Shown here one piece after another: positions 32,499 to 41,265 of a stretch of DNA of 64,000 bases. The DNA is taken from NCBI GenBank assembly GCA_036403155.1, contig DASWRM010000074.1, positions 32,566 through 96,565 of the forward strand. Reading direction: 5' to 3'. How positions within the stretch are numbered: position 1 is the stretch's first letter; every line of letters begins with the position of its first letter. The notes beneath the pieces were generated by a model. It ran no database searches, was not told the origin of the DNA, and saw only the letters and a program-made list of their open reading frames with translations. This DNA comes from Gaiellales bacterium. Its GTDB lineage: Bacteria; Actinomycetota; Thermoleophilia; Gaiellales; JAICJC01. Position numbers and translations under genes: made by a program.

Positions 32499-33812
32499 TT
32501 GATCAAGCGCTATACCCGCCCCGCCATGGGCGCCGTCTGGTCGGACGAGCGCAAGTTCCAGCGGTGGCTGGACGTCGAGATCGCTGCGATGGAGGCCTGG
32601 GTGGATGCGGGCGTCGTGCCCGCCGATGCGCTCGCCGCGGTCGTCGCGGGCGCACATGTCGACGTGGCCCGTATCCTCGAGATCGAGGGGCGCACGCACC
32701 ACGACGTGCTCGCATTCACCGAGTCGATCGCCGAGCAGGTCGGCGAGCACGCGCGCTGGTTCCACTACGCGCTCACGTCCTCCGACATCGTCGACACCGC
32801 GCTCGCGCTCCAGCTGCGCGACGCGGGCCGGCTGCTCGCAGACGGCATCGCCGCCGCCGAGCGCGCGCTGCTGACCCGCGCCGAGGAGTTCCGCCACACG
32901 CCGATGATCGGCCGCACCCACGGCGTCCACGCCGAGCCGACCACCTTCGGGCTCGTCCTGCTCGGCCATGCCATGGAGATGCGGCGGCAGCGCACGCGGC
33001 TCGCGGCCGCCTTCGCCGACGTTGCGGTCGGCAAGCTCTCGGGCGCGGTGGGGACGTATGCCAACTCCGACCCGCGGATCGAGACGTTCGCGCTCGAGCG
33101 CCTGGAGCTGGAGCCCGAGGAGGTCGCAACGCAGGTCGTCCCCCGCGACCGGCATGCCCGGCTGCTCTGCGCGGTGGCCGAGGCCGGCGCCTCCCTCGAC
33201 CGCTTCGCGACCGAGATCCGCCATCTCCAGCGCACCGAGGTGCGCGAGGCGCTGGAGCCCTTCGCCGCGGGCCAGAAGGGCTCCTCCGCGATGCCCCACA
33301 AGCAGAACCCGATCGTCTGCGAGCGTATCTCGGGCCTCGCCCGCGTGCTTCGCGGCAACGCCGTTGTCGGCCTGGAAAACGTCGCACTCTGGCACGAGCG
33401 CGACATCTCGCACTCGTCAGCCGAGCGGGTCGTCCTTCCCGACTCGACGATCGCGCTCGACTACATGCTCGACCGGGTCGTCTGGCTCGCCGGTGGCCTG
33501 ACCGTCGACCCCGCACGCATGCTCCGCAACCTCGAGGCGTCCCATGGGCTCGTCTTCTCGGGACGCGCCCTGCTCGCGATGGTCGAGGCGGGCGCGTCGC
33601 GCGAGGCGGCCTACGAGATCACGCAGCGAAACGCCCTGCGCGCCTGGGACGAGGAGCGCAGCTTCCGCCAGCTGCTCGAGGCCGATCCCGAGGCGCGCGC
33701 CCTCGTCGACCCCGGCACGTTCGACCGCGTCTTCGACCTGGATAGCTTCCTGCGCCACGTCGACGCCATCTTCGACCGTGCGCTCGAGCGCGGGGAGGTG
33801 GAGCATGTCTGA
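32499..33812 (+). CDS. purB: Adenylosuccinate lyase
   Basis: 437 residues. The TTG start is favoured because it restores the conserved MIKRYTRPAM beginning of the family; the first ATG would cut into it. Signature SSAMPHKQNP (about 265-274) and HGVHAEP plus TSSDIVDTA contribute to the active site. The enzyme acts at SAICAR cleavage and again in AMP formation. No ribosome site is visible and the -10-like sequence is close, so initiation is probably leaderless or nearly so. Overlaps purC by 8 nt. Confidence 0.95.
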   Translation: MIKRYTRPAMGAVWSDERKFQRWLDVEIAAMEAWVDAGVVPADALAAVVAGAHVDVARILEIEGRTHHDVLAFTESIAEQVGEHARWFHYALTSSDIVDTALALQLRDAGRLLADGIAAAERALLTRAEEFRHTPMIGRTHGVHAEPTTFGLVLLGHAMEMRRQRTRLAAAFADVAVGKLSGAVGTYANSDPRIETFALERLELEPEEVATQVVPRDRHARLLCAVAEAGASLDRFATEIRHLQRTEVREALEPFAAGQKGSSAMPHKQNPIVCERISGLARVLRGNAVVGLENVALWHERDISHSSAERVVLPDSTIALDYMLDRVVWLAGGLTVDPARMLRNLEASHGLVFSGRALLAMVEAGASREAAYEITQRNALRAWDEERSFRQLLEADPEARALVDPGTFDRVFDLDSFLRHVDAIFDRALERGEVEHV

Positions 33813-34710
33813 CAGCCTCGCCCGGCTGCACGAGTCGTCCGGCAAGGTGCGCGAGATGTACAACTTCGGCGAGACCATGCTCATGGTCGCGTCCGACCGG
33901 ATGAGCGCGTTCGACGTGATCATGCCCACGCCGATCCCCGACAAGGGCCGGGTGCTGACCGCCCTCTCGGCGTTCTGGTTCGAGCACACGGCCCAGATCG
34001 TCCCCAACCACCTGATCTCGATCGAGCAGGATGCGTTCCCGGAGCAGGCGCGGCACGACGAGGCGCTGGCCGGCCGGTCGATGCTCGTCCGGCGGCTCAC
34101 GATGATGCCGATCGAGTGCGTCGTCCGCGGCTACCTCGCCGGGTCGGGCTGGAAGGATTACCAGGCGGAGGGCGCGGTCTGCGGTCACGCGCTTCCGGCC
34201 GGACTGCGTGAGGCAGAGCGCCTCCCCGAGCCGATCTTCACGCCCGCGACGAAGTCGACGAGCGGTCACGACATCAACATCGACGCCGCCACGGCGCGCC
34301 TGCTGGTCGGCCACGAGCAGCGTTACGACGCGCTCGAGCGCCTCTCGCTCGACCTGTACGAGTTCGCCGCCGGGCTGGCGCGCGAGCGCGGCATCATCAT
34401 CGCCGACACCAAGTTCGAGTTCGGGATGGACATGACCGGCGAGCTGGTGCTCGCAGACGAGGTGCTGACGCCGGACTCGTCGCGGTTCTGGCCTGCCGAC
34501 GAGTACGAGCCGGGGCGCCCTCAGCCCTCGTTCGACAAGCAGTTCCTGCGCGACTGGCTGGAGGCCAGCGGCTGGGACAAGCAGCCGCCTGCCCCGGAGC
34601 TCCCGGACGACGTGGTCGCCGGCACCCGGCAGCGGTACGCCGAGGCCTACCTGCGGCTGACCGGCGAGCCCTTCGATGCCTACCTGCGACGAAACGGAGC
34701 CGTGCAATGA
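33805..34710 (+). CDS. purC: Phosphoribosylaminoimidazole-succinocarboxamide synthase
   Basis: 301 residues from ATG 33805. GKVREMY near the start binds ATP, VASDRMSAFDV is the family signature, and TKSTSGHDINI (about 149-159) belongs to the plant/archaeal-like longer PurC type. The enzyme joins aspartate to CAIR. It is the second gene in the purBCSQ operon and overlaps purS by ATGA. Confidence 0.95.
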   Translation: MSDSLARLHESSGKVREMYNFGETMLMVASDRMSAFDVIMPTPIPDKGRVLTALSAFWFEHTAQIVPNHLISIEQDAFPEQARHDEALAGRSMLVRRLTMMPIECVVRGYLAGSGWKDYQAEGAVCGHALPAGLREAERLPEPIFTPATKSTSGHDINIDAATARLLVGHEQRYDALERLSLDLYEFAAGLARERGIIIADTKFEFGMDMTGELVLADEVLTPDSSRFWPADEYEPGRPQPSFDKQFLRDWLEASGWDKQPPAPELPDDVVAGTRQRYAEAYLRLTGEPFDAYLRRNGAVQ

Positions 34711-34946
34711 ACGTGACCGTGCTGGTGCGACCCCGCGACGGCATGCTCGACCCGCAGGGGGAGGCCGTGCGCCGCTCGCTGTCCGGCCTCGGCTATCCGG
34801 CCGCCGACGTGCGAGCCGGCAAGGTGTTCGACCTGCGTGTGGACGCCGACGACGCGGAGAGCGCCCGGAGGATCGCCAGCGAGATCGCGGAGCGCGTGCT
34901 CTCGAACCCGCTGATCGAGCAGTACGAGGTCGAGGTGGCCGAGTGA
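34707..34946 (+). CDS. purS: Phosphoribosylformylglycinamidine synthase subunit PurS
   Basis: 79 residues, ATGA overlap with purC. The small alpha/beta protein begins MNVTVLVRPRDGMLDPQG, the expected PurS start, and has GYPAADVRAGKVFDLRV. PurS bridges PurL and PurQ in the three-part FGAM synthetase. The next gene starts within its stop (GTGA). Confidence 0.95.
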   Translation: MNVTVLVRPRDGMLDPQGEAVRRSLSGLGYPAADVRAGKVFDLRVDADDAESARRIASEIAERVLSNPLIEQYEVEVAE

Positions 34947-35629
34947 GGGTCGGCGTCGTCAGCTACCCGGGGGCGTGCGACGACCGCGACGCGATGCATG
35001 CCGTGTCGCTGGTCGGTGCGGAGCCCGTTCGCCTGTGGCACGCGGATCCCGACCTGGGCGGCGTCGACGCCGTCATCATCCCCGGCGGGTTCAGCTACGG
35101 CGACTACCTTCGCCCCGGCGCGCTCGCGGCGCTCTCGCCCGTGATGCAGGGGGTGCGCGCCCACGCCGCCGCAGGCCGGCCGGTGCTCGGCATCTGCAAC
35201 GGGTTCCAGGTGCTCGCCGAGGCGCGGCTCGTGCCGGGCGTCCTGCGGCCCAACGCGAGCCTCAAGTTCCGCTGCCATGACGTCGCGATGACCGTCGAGC
35301 ACGAGTCCCCCTGGCTTCCCGGATGCGACGCCGGCGACGAGCTGACGATCCCGATGAAGCATCACGACGGCTGCTGGTTCGCGGATCCCGAGCAGGTGGC
35401 CGCCCTCGAGGCGTCCGGCCAGATCCTGCTTCGCTACCGCGAAGACCCGAACGGGTCGGTCGGGCGTGTCGCGTGCGTCACCAACGAGGCGGGCAACGTG
35501 GCCGCGCTGATGCCGCACCCGGAGCACGCGGTGGAGGAGCTGATCGGGTCGACGGACGGGCGCATCCTGCTCCAGGGACTGTTCGACATCGCCGAGCGCG
35601 CCGCGTCTCCCGCTCACTCGTCGGCGTAG
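34943..35629 (+). CDS. purQ: Phosphoribosylformylglycinamidine synthase, glutaminase subunit
   Basis: 228 residues from GTG 34943. Class I amidotransferase motifs: GGFSYGDYLR, the nucleophile Cys in GICNGFQ (about residue 84) and HPEH (about 194) with its catalytic His. PurQ supplies ammonia to PurL via PurS. Unusually, purL is not next but 3.4 kb away at 39091. The last 16 nt overlap the convergent STAS gene. Confidence 0.95.
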   Translation: MRVGVVSYPGACDDRDAMHAVSLVGAEPVRLWHADPDLGGVDAVIIPGGFSYGDYLRPGALAALSPVMQGVRAHAAAGRPVLGICNGFQVLAEARLVPGVLRPNASLKFRCHDVAMTVEHESPWLPGCDAGDELTIPMKHHDGCWFADPEQVAALEASGQILLRYREDPNGSVGRVACVTNEAGNVAALMPHPEHAVEELIGSTDGRILLQGLFDIAERAASPAHSSA

Positions 35630-35982
35630 CCGCCGCCGGCCAGCCAGCCCTGGCTGCCGTCGCTTCGACGCCGGCCGAAGCGAACGAGCACGAGCAGCTT
35701 CTCGACCTCGGGCGACGGCAGGAGGATCCACTCCGCGCTCGACCGGTCGCAGCGCAGCACGGCTTCGATCACATCGCGGAGGCCGGTGGAGTCGATCCGC
35801 TCGACGCGGGTCAGGTCGAGCACGACCCGGCGTCTGCCGACGGTCGCGACCGCGCGATCGGCGGCCCGTGCGAGGACGCCCCTCGCGGCCAGGTCGAGGT
35901 CCCCGGCGTACGTGACGCGCACCTCCTCCGGCCCCCAGGCGAGGTCGACGTCGTAGGTCTGCGCCGTCTCGTGGTCAGGCAT
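35614..35982 (-). CDS. STAS-domain protein (anti-sigma factor antagonist-like)
   Basis: 122 residues. The STAS core VVLDLTRVERIDSTGLRDVI (about 53-72) includes the Ser65 position that is phosphorylated in SpoIIAA-type proteins. A helix and a basic tail follow. STAS proteins bind anti-sigma kinases or stressosome partners, but no anti-sigma or sigma gene is adjacent. The start codon lies within the end of the upstream 81-aa gene, so the two are coupled. Confidence 0.85.
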   Translation of the reverse strand: MPDHETAQTYDVDLAWGPEEVRVTYAGDLDLAARGVLARAADRAVATVGRRRVVLDLTRVERIDSTGLRDVIEAVLRCDRSSAEWILLPSPEVEKLLVLVRFGRRRSDGSQGWLAGGGYADE

Positions 35983-36220
35983 CGCCGTCGCTGTCGTCTT
36001 CGTCGTAGAGCGTGGGCGTCGTCTCGAGGGGCGACGCCGGGTCGTTGCCCGGCGCGCCCGGCACGCCGCCCGGGCCGGTGTGGCGCCGAAACCCCGGCGC
36101 GACGTCCGGCGTCGACGTCGGCTCGTGCGCCGATGGGTTGGCCGACCCCGGCATCACAGGATCGACCTCCTGCTGGTCCTGCCCGTCGTGCTGCTGCTCG
36201 CCATCATTCATCAGATACAC
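35975..36220 (-). CDS. Small disordered acidic protein, uncertain
   Basis: 81 residues from GTG 36220 (ATG 36211 is an alternative). The composition is Asp, Gln, Pro and Gly rich, with no hydrophobic core, and it ends in DEDDSDGDA. It overlaps the STAS gene start by 8 nt, which supports a real transcript. No family is recognised. It could be a low-complexity stress protein or a misread spacer. Confidence 0.4.
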   Translation of the reverse strand: MYLMNDGEQQHDGQDQQEVDPVMPGSANPSAHEPTSTPDVAPGFRRHTGPGGVPGAPGNDPASPLETTPTLYDEDDSDGDA

Positions 36221-36227
36221 CCATCCG

Positions 36228-36252
36228 CCGGGCGGGGGTCGCCCCCGCCCGG
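36228..36252. terminator. Terminator-like hairpin after the Mn-catalase gene
   Basis: 11-bp perfect stem of G/C pairs with a 3-base loop between the Mn-catalase stop (36266) and the next minus-strand gene start at 36220. No T-run is present. Confidence 0.55.
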
Positions 36253-36265
36253 CTCGTCATCGTTG

Positions 36266-37141
36266 TCACTGTCCGATCGTCCGCTTGACCGCGGCCACCA
36301 CGCCGCCGTCGCCGTTTCCGTCGGCGGTCGCCTCGACGCCGCCGTGGACGGCCGGCGGTGCCGGCGAGAGCTCGGGCTCCTGCCCCAGAGTGGGGGCGGG
36401 ATCCGCGGCGGTGAACTCGCCCTTGCCGTCGAGCGACGTGCCGGTCGCCCAGCGTGCATCCGCCGGCGTCGGCTGGTCGGAGTGGTTGAAGAACGCGTAG
36501 GCCCACTGCCGGTAGTCGCCCTCGTCCTCGACGTCGTTCGGGGCCGCCTGGTTCGTGTCGCCGAGCTCCTCGATCACCGCGAGCCACTGCTGCTGGTGCA
36601 TCGTGTCTCGGGCGATCAGGAACGACAGGAGGTCCTTCATGCCCGGGTCGTCGGTCATCTCCCGAAGCCTCGCGGCCAGCGTGCGCCCGATCGCCTCGGC
36701 CGCGACGTTCGCGCGCATGTTGGCGGTCAGGTTGCCGCCGACGTCGACGCACGCGGCATTGAACGGCACGCCGTTCGCGTCCGAGGGCATGGCGGCGAGA
36801 CCGGAGCTGAGGTAATGCCGGGGCTCGACGCCGCCCATCCGAGCGGCCACGAGCGGGCTGGTGACGACGTCGTCGACCATCGTCGAGGGGGCGCCCTCGA
36901 GGTTCATCGCCACCGCGGTCGCGAGCACCTCGACGTGCCCGATCTCCTCGGTGCCGGTGGCGAGCAGCATGTCGCGGTAGCGCTTCGGCCCGCGTGCCCC
37001 CCACGCCTGGAACAGGTACTGCGTCATCACCCGCAGCTCGCCCTCCGGCCCGCCGATCGCCTGCTGCAGCATGCGGGCGAAGACCGGATTCGGCTTGTCG
37101 ACGCGGACGGTGTACGCCAACCCCTTGATGTGCTGGAACAT
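36266..37141 (-). CDS. Manganese (non-heme) catalase
   Basis: 291 residues with AAGGAGG 4 nt before the ATG. The dimanganese ligands known in this family map to E35 (GPEGEL), E66 and H69 (GTEEIGHVE), E149 and H182 (ARDTMHQQQW), at almost the same spacing as in Lactiplantibacillus catalase. It removes hydrogen peroxide, with no haem. The C-terminal 60 residues are Pro/Glu/Gly-rich. A hairpin follows the stop. Confidence 0.92.
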   Translation of the reverse strand: MFQHIKGLAYTVRVDKPNPVFARMLQQAIGGPEGELRVMTQYLFQAWGARGPKRYRDMLLATGTEEIGHVEVLATAVAMNLEGAPSTMVDDVVTSPLVAARMGGVEPRHYLSSGLAAMPSDANGVPFNAACVDVGGNLTANMRANVAAEAIGRTLAARLREMTDDPGMKDLLSFLIARDTMHQQQWLAVIEELGDTNQAAPNDVEDEGDYRQWAYAFFNHSDQPTPADARWATGTSLDGKGEFTAADPAPTLGQEPELSPAPPAVHGGVEATADGNGDGGVVAAVKRTIGQ

Positions 37142-37350
37142 CGCTCCTCCTTGGCGGCTGCGCCGGGTGAACTCACGGTCGCCGCAGCCGGGACCCCCGC
37201 GAGGTCCGCGGCGGGATTCTGTGCCGCGCGAGGGGGCGATCTACCCTGATGCCGAGCCGGCAAACATCCCGGTCAGCCGGCGCTGGGTGCGCCATGTCGA
37301 GGCGACCGACGGGGCACCGGTGAGACGGCTGCCACCCCCTCGGCAAGCGC

Positions 37351-38460
37351 TCATGCCGGTGCGCGCCGGCACGCCGTTGCCGCCAGTGCGCCGAGCAGGA
37401 GCAGAGGCGGGAACGACCAGGTGAAGTCGTAGAGACCGGACAGTGCGATCGCCGTGGCCGCGACTCCTGCCGCAAGCCGCGCCGGATCCGTCGTCCTCAG
37501 GGCGCCAAGGCCGATGGCCAGCATGGCCGCGAGCACGGTGGCGGCGCCGAGGGCCGCAGGGAATCCAGCGGTCACGGCCTGCTCCAGCACCGCGTTGTGC
37601 GCCTCGGCGGGCACTGGCCGCACAGACGTCCTCGCCGCCTGCAGTGACGTGCCCGGCCCGTGCCCCAGCCACGGCCGGTCGCGAGCCGCGTCCCATGCGG
37701 CGCGCCAGGCCAGACGCCGTGACGCCAGCGGCCCGTGCCGCAGGTGGCGGTCGAGCGATCCCCGCCCCGGGTCGGACACGACGAGCGCGGCGGCGCCGGC
37801 CACCACGGCCACGGCCACGGTCGCGGCCACGACGCCGCGGGACCGCGGCACGCGCGCCGCGAAGACGACCAGAATGGCGCCCAGCTCGAGCACGGCCACG
37901 CGATCGAACGACGCGAGCCCCCCCGCGGTGAGCACCGCGCACGCGACGATCGCGCCGGTGCGGTCGAGCGCCCCGTCGGCGTGGAGTGCCAGCGCCGCCG
38001 CGAGCGCGCAGACGGCGAGCAGTCCCAGCGCCGGCGGGTACTCGAACGTGCCGCCTGCGCGCCAGAGCCCGCCGATCCGCTCGCCGAGCGGCCGGCTGTG
38101 CAGCAGGACGCCCGCGATGCCGGCCGTGGCGCACGTGACGCCGAGCGCCAGGACCACCGCCGAGAGCGGGACCGCGCCCCGCCTGACCGCCGGCGTGCAG
38201 AGCGCGGCCACGACCGCGACCGCCAGGATGGCGAGCGCGGGGGCGACCGAGCCGCGGTCGCGGTGCCACGCGAGCGACGCGACGTTCGCCGCCGCCATGA
38301 GCGCGAGCCCAGCGACGAGCGGATCGCGCAGCACGGCCGGGCGCGGCAGCGGACGCACCGCGGCAACCCCCGCTGCGGCGAGGGCGGCGACCGCGACCTG
38401 AGCCGGTGCGCGGTACCCCCCATGCCAGAGCAGCGCCCCCAACGAGGCAGTGACGACCAT
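37351..38460 (-). CDS. O-antigen ligase/polymerase-like integral membrane protein
   Basis: 369 residues from ATG 38460; the longer frame runs over the divergent gene start. About 10 hydrophobic segments are seen, with one longer outward loop. The Wzy_C-like motif AEAHNAVLEQAVTAGFPAALG sits near residue 310, which marks O-antigen ligase/teichuronic polymerases. The gene stands alone with no glycosyltransferases beside it, so the glycan is unknown. The 209-nt spacer to the Mn-catalase start (37142-37350) shows no convincing gene. Confidence 0.75.
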   Translation of the reverse strand: MVVTASLGALLWHGGYRAPAQVAVAALAAAGVAAVRPLPRPAVLRDPLVAGLALMAAANVASLAWHRDRGSVAPALAILAVAVVAALCTPAVRRGAVPLSAVVLALGVTCATAGIAGVLLHSRPLGERIGGLWRAGGTFEYPPALGLLAVCALAAALALHADGALDRTGAIVACAVLTAGGLASFDRVAVLELGAILVVFAARVPRSRGVVAATVAVAVVAGAAALVVSDPGRGSLDRHLRHGPLASRRLAWRAAWDAARDRPWLGHGPGTSLQAARTSVRPVPAEAHNAVLEQAVTAGFPAALGAATVLAAMLAIGLGALRTTDPARLAAGVAATAIALSGLYDFTWSFPPLLLLGALAATACRRAPA

Positions 38461-38536
38461 CCAGACGGGTGACCATCCGAGGCCCCCGGGCTGCCGATGA
38501 GAGCCACGTAACCTGTCGTCTTTTGGGGGTCTCTTG

Positions 38537-39013
38537 ATGTCGATCAATCGCTTCGTCGTCGTGCTGCCGGTGCTGGCCGGCCTCGTTCTGACGGGCTCCG
38601 CGCTCGCGCGGATGATGCCTGTGCAGACCGTTCGCGACACGGTCTACCAGACCTGTCGCCACAACGGCGTCCACTTCAACACGCAGGGTCATCCCACCTG
38701 CGGCCTGCATCGCGGCTGGTCGGACGGGGGCAGCGGCGAGTCGCAGGGCGGGCAGCCCGGTGACGATCCGGCAGGCGAGGATCAGGGCAGGGTCGAGGCC
38801 ACCGGGGACAGCGGCCAGCAGGGGCGCGGTCGCAACGAGCACGCAACGCAGCACGGCCGGCATGCGGACGGCGCGAACTCCGCACGCGGCCGCAGCGCTC
38901 ATGCGGCGCACGGCCGCGGCGGCTCGCACGGGCACCACGCTGACGGTGCTCCCCGGCACGGCCGCTCTCGCCACGGCGGGCACGGCGCCGGACGCGGCCA
39001 CTCCAAGGGCTGA
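38537..39013 (+). CDS. Exported His/Gly-rich protein
   Basis: 158 residues from ATG 38537. A signal peptide (about residues 1-25, LPVLAGLVLTGSALA) is followed by a short Cys-containing region (CRHNGVHFNTQGHPTCG, about 41-57) and then a long His/Gly/Arg/Asp-rich low-complexity tail. The N-terminus suggests export; the tail could bind metals. A second protein of similar style lies at 57253-58086. Function unknown. Confidence 0.75.
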   Translation: MSINRFVVVLPVLAGLVLTGSALARMMPVQTVRDTVYQTCRHNGVHFNTQGHPTCGLHRGWSDGGSGESQGGQPGDDPAGEDQGRVEATGDSGQQGRGRNEHATQHGRHADGANSARGRSAHAAHGRGGSHGHHADGAPRHGRSRHGGHGAGRGHSKG

Positions 39014-39026
39014 CCGCATACGCATA

Positions 39027-39073
39027 ACCGGAGCCGGTCGGTGGCCCGGGGGGCGCCATCGACCGGCTCCGGT
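39027..39073 (+). terminator. Long perfect hairpin between the His-rich gene and purL
   Basis: 14-bp perfect arms (39027-39040 with 39060-39073) with an inner GTGGC/GCCAT stem. It starts 14 nt after the exported-protein stop. The right arm touches the -10-like TACCAT of purL, so it could insulate purL from upstream transcription. Confidence 0.6.
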
Positions 39074-39078
39074 ACCAT
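39073..39078 (+). promoter_or_regulatory. Candidate -10 element (TACCAT) of purL
   Basis: TACCAT ends 12 nt before the GTG at 39091, directly behind the hairpin. No Shine-Dalgarno sequence stands out in the short leader. Confidence 0.4.
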
Positions 39079-39090
39079 GCATGTGCCCTT

Positions 39091-41265
39091 GTGACTGCCG
39101 TGACGCCTCAGCCGCTCCACCGCGCCCTCGGCCTGACCGATGGCGAGCTCGAGCGCATCTGCGAGCTGCTCGGGCGCGATCCGAATGACTTCGAGCTCGC
39201 GGTGTTCTCGCTGCTCTGGAGCGAGCACTGCGGGTACAAGCACTCGCGCCCGCTGCTCGGACGCTTCCCCACGACAGGCCGCCACGTCCTGCAGGGCCCG
39301 GGGGAGAACGCCGGCGTGATCGACGTGGGTGACGGTCTGGCGGTCGCGCTCAAGGTCGAGAGCCACAACCATCCCTCGGCCGTCGAGCCCCTCCAGGGCG
39401 CCGCCACCGGTGTGGGCGGCATCCTCCGCGACATCTTCGCCATGGGCGCACGCCCCGTGGCCATCCTCGATTCGCTCCGCTTCGGAGAGCTCGACTCCGA
39501 CCATCAACGCCATCTGTTCTCGCAGGTGGTCGCGGGTGTCGGCCACTACGGCAACTGCGTGGGGGTCGCGAACCTCGGCGGCGAGGTCTACTTCGAGCCC
39601 GCCTACGAGCACAACTGTCTCGTCAACGCCATGTGCGTCGGCCTGCTGCCCGCCGACCGGCTCACCTCGGCCCGTGCGACCGGCGTCGGCAACCTGCTCG
39701 TGCTCTACGGGTCGAAGACCGGGCGGGACGGCATCGGCGGGGCGAGCGTGCTTGCCTCGCAGGGGTTCGACCAGGCATCGGCCGACAAGCGCCCGAGCGT
39801 CCAGATCGGCGATCCGTTCATGGGCAAGAAGCTGATCGAGTGCACGCTCGAGCTGCTCGACCGCGGCCTGCTCGCGTCGCTGCAGGACCTGGGCGCGGCC
39901 GGCCTGGCGTCGTCCACGTCCGAGATGGCCTCGCACGGGGGCGTCGGCCTCGACGTCGACCTGTCCCGCGTGCCGCTGCGGGAGGCCGACATGCAGCCGT
40001 TCGAGATCATGATCTCCGAGTCGCAGGAGCGGATGGCGGCGATCGTCTCGCCGGACCTGCTCGATGCGGTGCTCGAGACCTGCGCGCGCTGGGAGATCGA
40101 CGCCACCGTCATCGGCTCGGTCATCGAGGACGGCGTGCTGCGAGCCTTCTTCGACGGTGAGGTGGTCGGCGAGATCCCCGTCGACACGCTGGTCGACGGC
40201 GCCCCCCGGTACGAGGTCGAGCGCACCCGCCCCGCACGGCTCACCGACCGGCCGCTCGACCCGCGCCCGGTGGACGACGTCATCGGCGGCCTGAGGGCCC
40301 TGCTCGCTTCCCCGAACATCGCGAGCCGCCGCTGGATCTACCAGCAGTACGACCAGCTGGTCGGCTCGGGCACCGCAGTGCGGCCGGGCGGCGACGCCGG
40401 GGTCGTCCGGCTGACGCCGTCCAGGCGCGCGATCGCCGTGTCGCTCGACGGGAACGGGAGGCGCACCTGGCTCGACCCCCGCCGGGGCGGGGCCGCCGCC
40501 GTCTGCGAGGCCGCCCGCAATGTCGCCTGCACCGGCGCCCGGCCGGCGGCCGTCACCAACTGCCTGAACTTCGGAAACCCCGAGACCGGCGAGGTCGGTT
40601 ACGAGCTGGCCGAGGCGATCGAGGGTATGGCGCAGGCGTGCGAGGCGCTCGCCCTGCCGGTCGTCTCGGGGAACGTGTCGCTCTACAACGAGCACTACGG
40701 CCGCCCGATCTATCCGACCCCGGTGGTCGGCGTGGTGGGCGTGCTCGAGGATGCGGAGCTCGCGGTGAAGGCCGCCTTCCGGCAGGCCGGCGACGTCGTT
40801 CTCCTGGCCGGCGACGGGGCGGCTGCCGCGCTGGACGGCTCCGAGTACCAGAAGATCCTGCTGGGCGAGGTCGCGGGCCGGATCCCGGAGCCCGACCTCG
40901 CGCACGAGCGCCTGCTGCACGAGTTCCTCGCCGCGGCCGCCGAGCGCCGGCTGTTGCGCAGTGCCCACGACGTCGCGGACGGCGGCCTCGCGGTCGCGCT
41001 TGCGGAGTCGGCGATCGCCGGCGCGGTGGGCGTCGAGGCCCGGTGCGGTGACGCGTTCGGCGAGGGTGACGGCCGGGTGGTCGTGAGCGCCCGCGGGCAG
41101 GACGTCGAGGCTCTGCGCGACCTGGCAGGCGAGCTGCCACTGCGGGAGATCGGCCGTGTCGGCGGCGACGCGATCGTCCTGGACGGGGCCGCGCTGCCGC
41201 TGGACGAGGCGACGCGGATCTGGGAGGCGGCCCTGCCGGCGGCCGTGGGGGAGGCGGGCGCCTGA
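39091..41265 (+). CDS. purL: Phosphoribosylformylglycinamidine synthase, large subunit
   Basis: 724 residues from GTG 39091, the length of the small PurL that works with PurS and PurQ. Motifs include WSEHCGYKHSRP, KVESHNHPSAVEP, GPGENAG and, in the second half, GDGAAAAL and SAHDVADGGLAVALAE. It forms FGAM. Head of the purLFMNH operon; the purF ATG shares one base with its stop. Confidence 0.95.
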   Translation: MTAVTPQPLHRALGLTDGELERICELLGRDPNDFELAVFSLLWSEHCGYKHSRPLLGRFPTTGRHVLQGPGENAGVIDVGDGLAVALKVESHNHPSAVEPLQGAATGVGGILRDIFAMGARPVAILDSLRFGELDSDHQRHLFSQVVAGVGHYGNCVGVANLGGEVYFEPAYEHNCLVNAMCVGLLPADRLTSARATGVGNLLVLYGSKTGRDGIGGASVLASQGFDQASADKRPSVQIGDPFMGKKLIECTLELLDRGLLASLQDLGAAGLASSTSEMASHGGVGLDVDLSRVPLREADMQPFEIMISESQERMAAIVSPDLLDAVLETCARWEIDATVIGSVIEDGVLRAFFDGEVVGEIPVDTLVDGAPRYEVERTRPARLTDRPLDPRPVDDVIGGLRALLASPNIASRRWIYQQYDQLVGSGTAVRPGGDAGVVRLTPSRRAIAVSLDGNGRRTWLDPRRGGAAAVCEAARNVACTGARPAAVTNCLNFGNPETGEVGYELAEAIEGMAQACEALALPVVSGNVSLYNEHYGRPIYPTPVVGVVGVLEDAELAVKAAFRQAGDVVLLAGDGAAAALDGSEYQKILLGEVAGRIPEPDLAHERLLHEFLAAAAERRLLRSAHDVADGGLAVALAESAIAGAVGVEARCGDAFGEGDGRVVVSARGQDVEALRDLAGELPLREIGRVGGDAIVLDGAALPLDEATRIWEAALPAAVGEAGA

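Noticed and set aside
37071..37424. 117-codon plus-strand frame in the spacer upstream of the Mn-catalase gene
   Set aside because: It starts inside the Mn-catalase gene on the opposite strand, is Arg/Pro-rich and has no ribosome site or motif.
38899..40968. 689-codon minus-strand frame opposite purL
   Set aside because: Shadow of the well-supported purL gene.
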